A stretch of 64,000 nt of DNA from positions 124,001 through 188,000 of the forward strand of contig JAQGEQ010000140.1 in the NCBI GenBank assembly GCA_034620365.1. Reading direction: 5' to 3'. This DNA comes from Pegea sp. RAD2-039 (taxonomy: Eukaryota; Chordata; Thaliacea; Salpida; Salpidae). Below, piece by piece: positions 10,401 to 21,716 of this stretch (position 1 is the stretch's first letter; each line of letters opens with the position of its first letter). Below the pieces are notes generated by a model. That model was not told the DNA's origin. It searched no databases and saw only the letters and a list, made by a program, of their open reading frames with translations. A program made the translations under genes and the position numbers.

Positions 10401-13072
10401 TTCTATTGATATTAATGATGTTATTGGTTAGCCCAAATAAGCTTCATGATGCTATCATGAGGTGGCTGATGAAAAGTCGCTGAAGAGATTATTAAAGAGA
10501 TTATCTTTTATTAGTTACAACAATAAAGTCAAACAGTTATTTTATTTTATTTATTCAAAAATGTAAAGAAAACTCTGACAAACTAATTATTAAACAACTG
10601 AAAGAATTTCAGCTGAACTTTGTAAGCTATGTAGATGGAAAGAAATTGATACTTACTCTATTGAAATTCAATTATATATATTTATTGAATTTACAATAGA
10701 AGTCTATTATATAGATGTTTATGATATAAAAAATAGATTCGAGATCAATAAATAAAAATTTTCTTTCATGGTTTACTATTACACATTTTTTTGAAACAAC
10801 TATATTCATCCAAAGTTTGGAAAGATAACTTCAGCGTTCGATAGAAAACATTACTCTTTACCAAGTATAAATATTTTGTATCTTTGACGACAAAGTTGGA
10901 ATCTATCTTAAATTTTATAAACCACATTTTTATATACAACCGAAATAAATTTTCTCCAATTCGTTGTTATTCCATCTAATCAGTAGAAAAAACAATCTTA
11001 CATTGATATGAGCTTATTAAACTAAACTTGCTTAATGTAATGCTTTCATCAGCTTTCGAATACGAAGCTTTGACGTTAAAAACTGAAGTAATTACCACTT
11101 TTCAAACTTTATGCTTCTAGCATATGCACTTATTACTATAAATCTTTGATAATATTTGAAAAAGTTACAGCTGCAAACATATACGACCATAGGACTTTCA
11201 TTTTTGCATAATTCCTGAATACTTTATAGCCTCATAGAAACTCTTACAAGACAATTCTGAAAATCAAATTCAGTTCTTGCTGAATTGTATTATTCTAAAA
11301 ATATTAATTTAACATAAAGTTGATACTAGATTTTAAAATTTCAAATGTTTTTAGATACATAATCGTTGATATATTAATTGTATAAAATTTTGTTTTACTA
11401 AAAGGGTAAATAACAAAGTTAGATTGAAGTATGATTGAAATGAATAAATAGTATGTTTTAACTTCTTAAACATCAGTGTAATAATCAATAATACGAAATT
11501 TATTAAATTAGATGTTTTGTTTAGTTGCTATTTGACATCAATGTTCAATTAAACTGAAAGAATTTTGTAGTGATGAAAAATATATCTAATCTGTTTGTGA
11601 TTAAAATCAAGTTTGACTTGAATAAAGTCTTCTGTAAAAGAAACTTGTCAATATTTTCTAATTTGCAGTTTTTTTAACTGTTTATTTTCCATCTCTTGAA
11701 TTTGTATGATGATCTTTTATAACATTTGATTTTACAAGAATTGCAACAAATAAATTACCTTCTATTATGTAGAATATTAAAAGCAATTCACAAATTAATA
11801 AAATTTTTATTCCTGATTTTATGATTCTGATTTTGTGACTACTATTTGTCACTTTACAACTTGATTAGCTTAGAAACAATAAAGAACTTGCAGATTGCTT
11901 AATCTCAAAGAAATGTTTACCAAGTGATGGAGAAAAAGAAGATCAAGAAGACATATGCGATGCAAATATCATGACATTGAGCAAAATTAATGGTTTCACT
12001 TCAATAATCATAAAAGAATTTCTTTTCCTAGCATCGTAGACAAACCATTTTTTACTCAATTTGAAAGCTAATCAATAACCTGCTTGCGTTTAATTTCATG
12101 TTTGATTAAAAACAAACATAACTTACTACTAATAAACACTTAACTTATTCAAATATTTTTATTTTAGAAGTCTTAATTACGTTTATATAAATATTACTAA
12201 TCGGAAATTGTGGCCATATTTATTATATTATTTGAATAAGCTTATATGTTATACTTTATAATTGATATTGACGTATTACAGAAAGATCCTAATACATCTA
12301 TCACTTAAGGTTTATGCTTAGATAGCATCAATAATAAGCAATTATCACGAGTATATTACATTTACTGTGAAGCATGGAGTCATTTCAAATACTGCATGAC
12401 GAAATAAGCATTTAATCTTCTGTGTTAGATGAAAATGCCAAAAAGAGGCTACTGTCTTTTTTCAGTTTTCTTAAGTAGTTGTGTAAAGAATGTAAAATGA
12501 TCAATAAACCAAGTAAAAGTAGTTTAGATTTACCAAGTACCAAGATACATGCTGAAAATAAGGACTTGTTTAAAAGTTGACCTCCTAAAAAGAAGACTTG
12601 ATAAATGAGATTCAAGCTTAGTAAGCCTCATATGCTATTGTAACTAAAAGAAACTTTGAAATATCAAACTAAACAAAATATTCAAATTTCTTAAATGAAG
12701 AATAACTTCAAAACAAAATTCTCTAGCATCACCTAAACTGTGTAAACCCTGGCTGATATTACTCTTAAGAACTTTGAAATAGAATCATCAACATCTCAAA
12801 ATCTAAAAATATGATCAAAGGAAGATTTTCAAACTTTCCTAAAGTCAGTAGAGGATAATGATCTTCTGAAATAAACGACATCAACACGTTTTACTAAGTT
12901 GATTCAACATCTTTCAATAATAAATCAATTCTACTAAATGTTTCAAATGAATCAACGAAAAATAAAATCATAAAAACATCAGCATCAGTTGTTTTTGAAA
13001 ATAAACACGACCTCAAAAGCAACTTTATACTGAAAATAAACTTCTCAGCAATCTACTAGTAAAATTTATTTA
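10401..13072. other. Unit 1 spacer: common spacer, head block, module Y copy 1
   Basis: Block X is absent: the common spacer passes directly into the head block at about 10990. Module Y (about 11245-12990) follows; it is repeated at about 19790-21630, 36215-38060 and 51375-53110. Coding-like stretches within it have no known relative. One is a plus-strand open stretch at 11884-12039 rich in acidic and lysine residues (SDGEKEDQEDICDANIM). Another is a minus-strand hydrophobic 67-codon frame at 12412-12615. The third is a minus-strand hydrophobic frame near 11700-11840, complete only in other Y copies. The Y copy near 36970 has an in-frame TGA in the first one, so at least that one is not under strict protein constraint. 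Only the last 85 bp before the kelch stop match the W and Z units. Confidence 0.45.
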
Positions 13073-15920
13073 TTAAAATGGGAAATTTACACATATGTCA
13101 GGTACACATGGTTGATAGCTGACTATGACTTGATCAATCCATTCAGTCGTTCTTGCAACTTCTTTCCATTCATCTGTTACTTCATTGTAACATTCGACAA
13201 TTTTAACAACATCATCTCTTCCAGAAAAACCTCCTGAAACAATCAACAAGCTCATCACAATTATGCAAATTATTGGAAACATCATAAACATTTTATTTAA
13301 AAGTTTTTCAATTCCAAACATAAGAAAAGTTTTACCAAAAACATAAATCTTCTTATTAAAGACAACAGCTTTTGGAAATCTTCTTGCATATTTCATACTT
13401 GCTACAAACTCCCAATTATCATTGAGGACATCGTATCTTTCAACAGTTTTTAAAACTTCATATTCTTCATTATAACCACCAATGGCGTAGATATAGTTGC
13501 CAAGCGTGACTACAGCTTTAATGATTTTAGAATTAGTTATCATCATAAGATCAAAACGTCATCGTGAAGTCATCAGCAAATACCTGGAACACTTCGAGGT
13601 GTCAACATCGATCTTACAGAACTCCATTCGTCCTTCTGTGGATCATATTTATCCACACTAGCAAGTGAGTTATTCAAATCTTCGTCACCACCGACAACAT
13701 ACAACATCCGGTTGAAGACAGCACAACCGAAAAAGTAGCGATATCTATTTAATGAAGCTATTTGCGTCCATTCATCAGTGATAGGATCGTATCTGGAAAT
13801 AACATAATAGTTTTTGGCAAATGAAGTTTTGGTTGAAATCTCATTTCATCACTCACTTTATCAATCTAGTTTTATAACCACCTTGAAAAAGATACAATTC
13901 ATTTTCAATAACTCCAAAACTCGGCGAACACAATTTATCGTTTAAACTGTTGCACTTCTTCCACTCATTTAAAATTGGGTTGTATCTAGAAATGTGATGA
14001 CGTCATATTTAGTTTGCAATGATGATGTCATCATTTGCTTCATGCTTCTAACCTTTCCATATCACCATTCCTCTTTAACATAAAAATGAAACCGTTGATG
14101 ACAACAGATCCCCTAGTTTTTCGAAGACATATCTTTGGGAGTTTAAACAAAACATCTGTTTCAGACAAACGGAACTTTGCACTTTCCAAAGATTTCTTAT
14201 CAGATCTACCAGATTTATCAATGATGTAGATCACCTGTGACGTCATATGTCAGTGGTTGAAGTGAAAAGTATTTAATTAAATAATCTTACCTGCCGAATA
14301 TCAAGTTGTCTTGGCTTACTTTCAATTGGGATGTAAGCTTTCAGGTCATCGAGGACCTTGCTGAGATACTCATAACAAGTATCTCTAATTACATCACAAC
14401 TTTCTAATTTCATCGAAATAAAATTTGGATTTATCAAATGGCATCGTACCTAGAGAAATCACAATTTTATACTCACAAGTCTACAACTTTATAGTTTCTA
14501 GATACTTACGTTCTTAATTAATTTATTTAAACAATGTTTTCTTGAAGTTAAATCAGATTTGATCCAATCTAAAAGAGCATTGAATACTTGGGATTCACAA
14601 ATCACATGAAGCTCATCTTTTGAAATTATTTTAGAAATTACAGAGTCTGGTTGTAATTTAAATTCTTCACTTTTTGAAATCTGGTAAATATCATGAGATC
14701 AATCAAAAACTTTTTCTTATTAAATATAAAAAGAACAAAATCAGTAGAAATAAGGAAGCAAGTAAATATTTCATAAATATTTAAGTTTGATGAAGTAGAA
14801 AAAATCTTTCTACTTAAAATGTTTTTGCCAAAAAAATAACATTTCTCTATTTTCTTACTTCTATAAAGTTTTTTCCAATAAATTTTCCTATTTTCGTTGA
14901 AAGCTCCAAAAATCCATAATTCTCAGCAAATGTTGCAAATTCGAAGCAGTTGGAAATCTCTATTTGACTTTCCAAAAAGCTGTAATTGATAAAGTATAAT
15001 TACAAAAACTATTGAAAGAAACTGATTTGAAAAAACTAGCTTACTTGCTACATAACTTCTCTAAACCATTTATTTGAAACATGGCATCTGCAATCATCAG
15101 TTTCTCCACATTTTCTTCATTTATTTGTATTTTGTTTGTGTAAATGTATCCTAGAAGATTAGAGAATACATTTGGGTCTACCTCATTTAAGGTAACTTCC
15201 CGAGAATATGATTCTTTAAATCCACCACCTTAATAAATTCAAATAGTTTTTTGTTGATATATTCAGTTATTTTACAACTGAAGTTGAATCTTGAATCTAA
15301 CTTACCACGAAACATTGCTTCAAAATAAGGTGAAGCAGCAACTAATATACGTTTGTCACAATTGAAAGTTCTTTCAAATCCATTTAATTTCACTTTGATG
15401 CTAACATCATGAATCTGAGAATCTTCAGAAGAGTCATTCAGTTTAAGTTGATGAAGATTTGTACAATTATCAACTTCCGAAACTTCATCTCTAAAATTAT
15501 CAAAAGTATAATTTACTTTAGTATCAAATTATAATTAAAGAATTAGAAACAAGTTTGATAAAAATAAAAAAAGTGAATAATTAAAATCACAAATACTTAT
15601 TTCAGTTCTTAAATTTATAAATAAATAAAACAATAAAATTTAAATTCTTCTAAATTATTGAGTAACACTAAAATGACTCTAAAACAAATTAGAAATATAA
15701 TAATTACAAGTTAAAATTGATAAAATTTAAGTTATTAATCTTTTTAAATGCAACATAAATAATTTTCTAATCTGTGTTTATTTAAAATAAAAAGTGAATT
15801 TAAAGTAAGTTTACTTAGCGAACAATTTTAAGGGAAGACACAAAATTCTACTAACCTTTTATCATCTGTAGGTGGCATAATTGAATCGAAAATAACTTTG
15901 CTATTTAATCTATCTACCAT
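13073..15920 (-). CDS. Copy 2: BTB-BACK-Kelch protein, intact, 581 aa
   Basis: Exons 15856-15920, 15306-15490, 15045-15228, 14859-14979, 14510-14680, 14291-14449, 14053-14234, 13857-13985, 13584-13792, 13336-13515 and 13073-13233 (1746 nt, one frame). The three extra residues relative to copy 1 are all single-codon indels. There is a second glycine at the start of exon 3, one codon in the loop of the kelch repeat in exon 9 (VVGGDEDLNN against VVGGYHLNN), and one in the exon 10 loop (AIGGYNEEYEVLKTVERY). The BTB and BACK parts are nearly unchanged. Other kelch-edge differences include KLCSPS for RLYWPK in exon 8 and PRSVPA for PQSYLD at the exon 9-10 junction. The N terminus is MVDRLNSKVIFDS. 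No stop or splice lesion was found. It is a full-length predicted Cul3 adaptor, probably with a target range different from copy 1 (inferred from loop divergence). Confidence 0.92.
13234..13335 (-). other. Stop-free 102-nt intron of copy 2
   Basis: Same position, length and phase as in copy 1; open throughout. One substitution puts a proline in the hydrophobic run (MMFPIICIIVMSLLIV). Confidence 0.75.
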
Positions 15921-16929
15921 TTTGATGAAATTAACAAGTTTAGAAAATCTATCAACTGTTGATGTTATATAAATGAATTAGTTGATTTATATAAACAGTT
16001 TAATTTTAAAACTACCAAATAAATCGAATTATCGGATAAATAATCTAAAATAAATAATAAATAATCTCAAAAGAAAAAAAGTATTTGAATTAAATATTAA
16101 CAATTTTTATAAAACTTTTAAAATAATTTTTTTAGAACTTGTAACAGTAAAACGCCGAAAATATTTTGATAGAAAGTAATTATTATAATCATAAACTACC
16201 AAGTTTAAACAAGTTAAATTCAAATACAAAAATATAAAATCATAAGAAAATATATTAAATTATAGAAACGATTTAATCAAGAAGCATCATTAAAATTAAA
16301 AGAAAAATATTTCACTAAAATAAATTAAAAAAGTTTGATATAAAAGGAAAAATTTAGAAAAAGATTAATTAAAACTGTTTTCCAAAAATTAAAAAAATCT
16401 TAGATAAACAAAACGATGATAAATTTTTTAAAGAAAGTAAATATAATTCTTATTAGGAGATTTATTCAAAGTAATAAGAAGACAACTAAGAATAATGACA
16501 AGTACAAGAATGATAGACGCTAGTTACATAGAGATAATTAGCAGATGACAGTAATCTGAAAACGAATGATAAAAACCATTTACGTCGGCGATAAAATATT
16601 TTACTATTATATTATAGGTAGTTATAAATAAAAGTAGTATAAGTTGAATTTTGCAAATCTATAACTGAATAATTACATTATATGTTAAATAATAATAAAT
16701 AATATTACCATTTGTCAAAAGCATATAAGACTCATCAGGAAAAGTTAGAATAATTCGAAATCAGAAAAACGTAAAAAGCTACAAAATAATTTCAAAAATA
16801 AATCACTCTAAAAATTAGAAAAATTTTTTTATTTTCCCCAACTTGTTGAAAGAAATCGAAAAAAAAATGTTCATAGTTAACATTGTATAGTAACTATAAA
16901 AAATAATTTGTTAAAGACCGTTCTGAAAT
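15921..16929. other. 5' flank of copy 2
   Basis: Conserved 5' flank, interrupted at 16930 by the LINE fragment. The GC-rich block at 16582-16603 is damaged here (GGCGGC changed to GGCGAT). No gene recognised. Confidence 0.5.
16582..16603. promoter_or_regulatory. GC-rich block upstream of copy 2, degraded
   Basis: Same place as in the other units but reads GTCGGCGATAAAATATT, which breaks the E2F-like GCCGCC core. If the motif matters, copy 2 should be expressed differently. Confidence 0.25.
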
Positions 16930-17831
16930 CCAACTTAAAATCCAGCCAACAAAGTCTGAAGTTATAACATTCTCCCGTAAGCCAACTGCCAACTTCAGCA
17001 ACCAATACTACATCAATGGATCTATTCTTGAACGAGTATCCTCAGTCATAGACCTCGGCATTACTCTGACATCTGACTTCAAATGGCACAGTTATTGTTC
17101 CAGAATCATTTGAAAATCTTTCAAGCTTGTCCACCTCATCATAAAGACTTTTAATTCTAAAGATCCATGGTTTTTCGTCAACCTTTTCAAACTGTACATA
17201 CGCCCTATTCTTGAATACAATGTCAGTGCATGGATGCCATATCAAGTTGGTGATATCAGAAAAATCGAATCTGTTCAGGCAACATTTACGATATTGGTTT
17301 GCAGGAAACTTAATATCAAATACGAGAGTTATAAGCATCGTCTCAGCTTCTTCAATCTAGATACTTTGGAAATCCGAAGAATTAAATACGACCTTATTCT
17401 GATTTTTAAAATTATTCACAACCTAATTGATCTTCAGTTTGATGACTTGTTCTCCATTAGTCCCTACCTCAAGTTATATCAACTTAGAAGACATAAACTA
17501 CATCTTAATAAGCCCACTCCACCAGCTACGTTAACCAGATTAAGTTTTTTCTCATAAAGCACAATCAGTACATGGAACAATCTGCCATCAGAGATTGTCA
17601 TGTCAAAATCACTTGTGTTGTTCAAAAAAAGCTGAATTGTTATGATATCGCCAACATTGCCATTTCTAAACTGTGAATTTTTCTCTTTTACAATACTATG
17701 TTTCTGTGCAATTCTTCACTGTCATATGCTTTTTCGTTTACACGTCAAATAGATCTAATTTGTGAGAATGTGTGTTAGCGAGAGGTGCTCTGTTTAGGCA
17801 CCCTCCTTCACATTTATTGTAATAAATAAAT
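16930..17831 (+). mobile_element. 5'-truncated non-LTR retrotransposon (CR1/L2-like), 3' end of RT
   Basis: About 900 bp inserted in the unit 2 spacer; all sister units have the uninterrupted sequence CTGAAATTATTAGTA at this place. Sequence at both edges shares AAAT, a possible short target-site duplication. A single plus-strand frame runs from about 16946 to 17640 with few interruptions (TGA near 17112, TAA at 17556-17558, then a frame change). It encodes the end of a reverse transcriptase: SEVITFSR, then VIDLGITLTSDFKWH, LYIRPILEYNVSAWMP, IRKIESVQATFT, a YKHRLSFFNLDTLEIRRIKYDL stretch (written here in part), and TWNNLPSEIV. This motif order is typical of CR1/L2-type LINEs. The 3' UTR ends in a short AATA-type repeat. 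The few stops suggest a young, dead-on-arrival insertion. The clade call is from motif recall. Confidence 0.8.
17764..17817 (+). repeat. LINE 3' tail shared with the SINE
   Basis: The final part of the LINE 3' UTR (GAGAATGTGTGTTAG to CCCTCCTTCACATTTA) matches the SINE tail at 26337-26390 with only a few differences. It can fold into a GAGGTGC / GCACCCTC stem, as expected for a reverse-transcriptase recognition hairpin. Confidence 0.7.
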
Positions 17832-17987
17832 AAATTATTAGTAGAAGTAGTAGAGCAAGTGAAGCCTTTGATGTTTAGCATGAAGTACATTGTTGTCAGA
17901 TTAGTTTGCTTCAAAACTTTCTAGTTTGAGATCTTTTTTTGTCATGTTAAATTGAATTTTCGACAGAGACAACAAAAATGGAAAACA
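17832..17987. other. Remainder of copy 2 5' flank after the LINE
   Basis: Resumes the conserved unit sequence interrupted by the LINE (AGTAGTAGAGCA...GTGAAGCC and on). Non-coding. Confidence 0.5.
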
Positions 17988-18160
17988 GAAAGTTTTTATT
18001 TTAATTTCATTAATTTTCGATAAGGTCCATCTTTTGCTAACGTACAAAGCGTACAAAAGACAAACGCTCTATAGATGGTCGCCTTGGTTTAAATAGATAG
18101 CTTTGTATTATGCCAGATTAAATGTACCAGGTGTCTTACTGATGCAGATGCTGATTTCAG
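17988..18160 (-). pseudogene. RTE-like reverse transcriptase relic (unit 2)
   Basis: Same relic as in the other units, with small indels near 18045 that break the frame. Confidence 0.5.
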
Positions 18161-21100
18161 CTTCTATTGACATTAATGATGTTAATGGTTAGCCGAAATA
18201 AGCTTCATGGTGCTATATTGTGGCTGGTTAAAAGTCGCTGAAGAGATTATTAAAGGGATAATCTTTTATTAGTTTCAACAATAAAGTGAAACAATTATTT
18301 TATTAAATTTATTTTAAAATATAATGAAAACTCTGACAAATTAATTATTAAACAACTGAAAGAATTTCTGCTGAACTTCATAAGTTATGTAGATAGAAAG
18401 AAATTGATACTTTCTGTATTGAAATTCAATTATATATACATTTATTGAATTTACAATAGAAGTCTATTATATAGATGTTTATGATATGAAAAAAAAATTT
18501 GAGATCAATAAATAGAAAATTTTTTTCATGGGTTACTACCACGCCATTTTTGAATCAACTATATTCATCCAGAGTTTGGAAAGATAACTTCAGCGTTCGT
18601 TAGGAAACATTACTCTTTATCAAGTATAAATATTTTGTATCTTTGACGACACAGTTGGAATCAATCTTAATTTTATTAACCACGTTTTTATATACAACCG
18701 ATTTAACTTTTCTCCAATTCGTTGTTATTCCATCTAATTAGTAGTAAAAACATTTATTTAAAAATTATGGAAGTTTATTTTCTTAGATTTTCGGCTGTTT
18801 TAAGATCAACATTCTGGTCAACATTTAATAATGAACAATGATAGAAAAAAGATTCTTAGATAAACTGAAACCTAATTTTTTGTATAGTTGTTTGGTAATA
18901 ATGATTTCTTAACTTTAAAATTTCATTATTTATATAAATGTGGTTTGTAAAAGCATGAATTAATAAAAGTTTTGAAATTATTTGTCAGTTTCGTTTAAAT
19001 TGAAATATTTTATAACAATAACTTACATCAATATTTCCTAAATAAAAATGTAAAAATTAAACTTTTACTGAAAGTGAACACTGAAACGTATTTGAAAATC
19101 TCAGTTTAGTTTAGAATTGATTATTAACTACTTCAACAAGAGTCTTTTCTAACTACTATCCAAATATATTATTTTGATTTCAGTATAATTTCTTTAAAAT
19201 CTTTTCTTATGACCCAAATACGATAAATTTTATAAAAAGTAAAAATATTACTTTTCTAAAACTTTCATTATTATTATAAGGATATTAGTTGGTTACACTA
19301 AAATGACTTGAAATTTTAAACTAGTCAAATATTAGGTTTTATAAACTGTGGAGGTAAATCTAACCACTAATTTATTAAACAAAGAGAAATATTTGTGGAA
19401 ATAAAATAACTTTAGACAATTGATTGAATTTTAACCTAGATAATCATAGTGATAGTTTCCATATTCTTTATTTCGAAATTCTTACTTTCTTTATCAAATA
19501 ATTTAGTAAACCATCTTACATTGATATGAGCTTATTAAACTAAACTTGCTTAATGTAATGCTTTCATCAGCTTTCAAATACGAAGCTTTGACATTAAAAA
19601 ACTGAAGTAATTACCACCTTTCAAACTTTATGCTTCCAGCATATTCACTTACTACTATAAATCTCTGATAATATTTGAAAAAGTTACAGCTGCAAACATA
19701 TACGACCATAGGACTTTCATTTTTGGATAATTCCTGAATACTTTATAGCCTCATAGAAACTCTTACAAGACAATTCTGAAAATCAAATTCAGTTCTTGCT
19801 GAAATGTATTATTGTAAAAATATTATATTGAGCTTAAACGTTTAATGACTGTCAATGCTCACCAATATATATATATATATTAACTAAATATATTAAATCG
19901 AAAAAATAAACTTAGATATATCAACAAAATGAATGTTTAAAAACATTAATTTAAAATAAAGTTGATACTAGATTTTAAAATATCAAATGTATTTAGATAC
20001 ATAATCGTTGATATATTAATTGTATAAAATTTTGTTTTACTAAAAGGGTAAGTAACAAAGTTAAATTTAAGTATGATTGAAATGAATAAATAGTATGTTT
20101 TAACTTCTTAAACATTAGTGTAATAATCAATAATACGAAATTTATTAAATTAGATGTTTTGTTTAGTTGCTATTTGACATCAATCTTCATTTAAACTGAA
20201 AGAATTGTGTAGTGATGAAAAAATATATCTAATCTGTTTGTGATTAAAATCAAGTTTGACTTGAAACAAGTCTTCTGTAAAAGAAAATTGTCAATATTTT
20301 CTAATTTGCAGTTTTTTTAACTGTTTTTATTCCATTTCTTGAATTTGTATGATGACCTTTTATAACATTTGATTTTACAAGAATTGCAACAAATAAATTA
20401 CCTTCTATTATGTAGAATATTAAAAACAATTCACAAATTAATAAAATTGTTATTCCTGATTTTATGATTCTGATTTTGTGACTACTATTTGTCACTTTAC
20501 AACTTGATTAGCTTAGAAACAATAAAGAACTTGCAGATTGCTTAATCTCAAAGAAATGTTTACCAAGTGATGGAGAAAAAGAAGATCAAGAAGACATATG
20601 CGATGCAAATATCATGACATTGAGCAAAATTAATGGTTTCACTTCAATAATCATAAAAGAATTTCTTTTCCTAGCATCGTAGACAAACCATTTTTTACTC
20701 AATTTGAAAGCTAATCAATAACCTGCTTGCGTTTAATTTCATGTTTGATTAAAAACAATCAAAACTTACTACTAATAAACACTTAACTTATTCAAATATA
20801 TTTATTTTAGAAGTCTTAATTACGTTTATATAAACATTACTAATCGGAAATTGTGGCCATATTTATTATATTATTTGAATAAGCTTATATGTTATACTTT
20901 ATAATTGATATTGACTTATTACAGAAAGAGCCTAATACATCTATCACTTATGGTGTATGATTAGATAGCATCAATAATAAGTAATTATCACGAGTATATT
21001 ACATTTACTGTGAAGCATGGAGTCATTTCAAATACTGCATGACGAAATAAGCATTTAATCTTCTGTGTTAGATGAAAATGACAAAAAGAGGCTACTGGTT

Positions 21101-21716
21101 TTTTTCAGTTTTCTTACGTAGTTGTGTAAAGAATGTAAAATGATCAATAAACCAAGTAAAAGTAGTTTAGATTTTCCAAGTACCAAGATACATGCTGAAA
21201 ATAAGGACTTGTTTAAAAGTTGACCTCCTAAAAAGAAGACTTGATAAATGAGATTCAAGCTTAGTAAGTCTCATATGCTATTGTAACTAAAACAAACTTT
21301 GAAATATCAAACTAAACAAAATATTCAAATTTCTTAAATGAAGAATAACTTCAAAACAAAATTCTCTAGCATCACCTAAACTATGTTAACCCTGGCTGAT
21401 ATTACTGTAAGGAACTTTGAATTAGAATTATCAACATATCAAAATCTAAAACAGATGATCAAAGGAAGATTTTCAAACTTTTCTTAAGTCAGTAGAGGAT
21501 AATGATCTTCTGAAATAAACGACATCAACGCGTTTTACTAAGTTGGTTCAACATCTTTCAACAATAAATCAATTCTACTAAATGTTTCAAATGAATCAAC
21601 AAGAAATAAAATCATAAAAACATCAGCATCAGTTGTTTTTGAAAATAAACACGACCTCAAAAGCAACTTTATACTGAAAATAAACTTCACAGCAATCTAC
21701 TAGTAAAATTTATTTA
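18161..21716. other. Unit 2 spacer: common spacer, block X, head block, module Y copy 2
   Basis: Block X lies at about 18740-19507, the head block at about 19508-19785, and module Y follows to about 21630. A short (TA)n run sits at 19865-19880. The Y module holds the hydrophobic minus-strand frames at 20301-20495 (64 codons) and 21055-21258 (67 codons). Both are repeated in other Y copies, but no family is recognised and I do not call them genes. Confidence 0.45.

Noticed and set aside
19863-19882. (TA)n runs at 19865, 36298 and 27825
   Set aside because: Short simple repeats expected in such AT-rich DNA; no array or cruciform signal beyond that.
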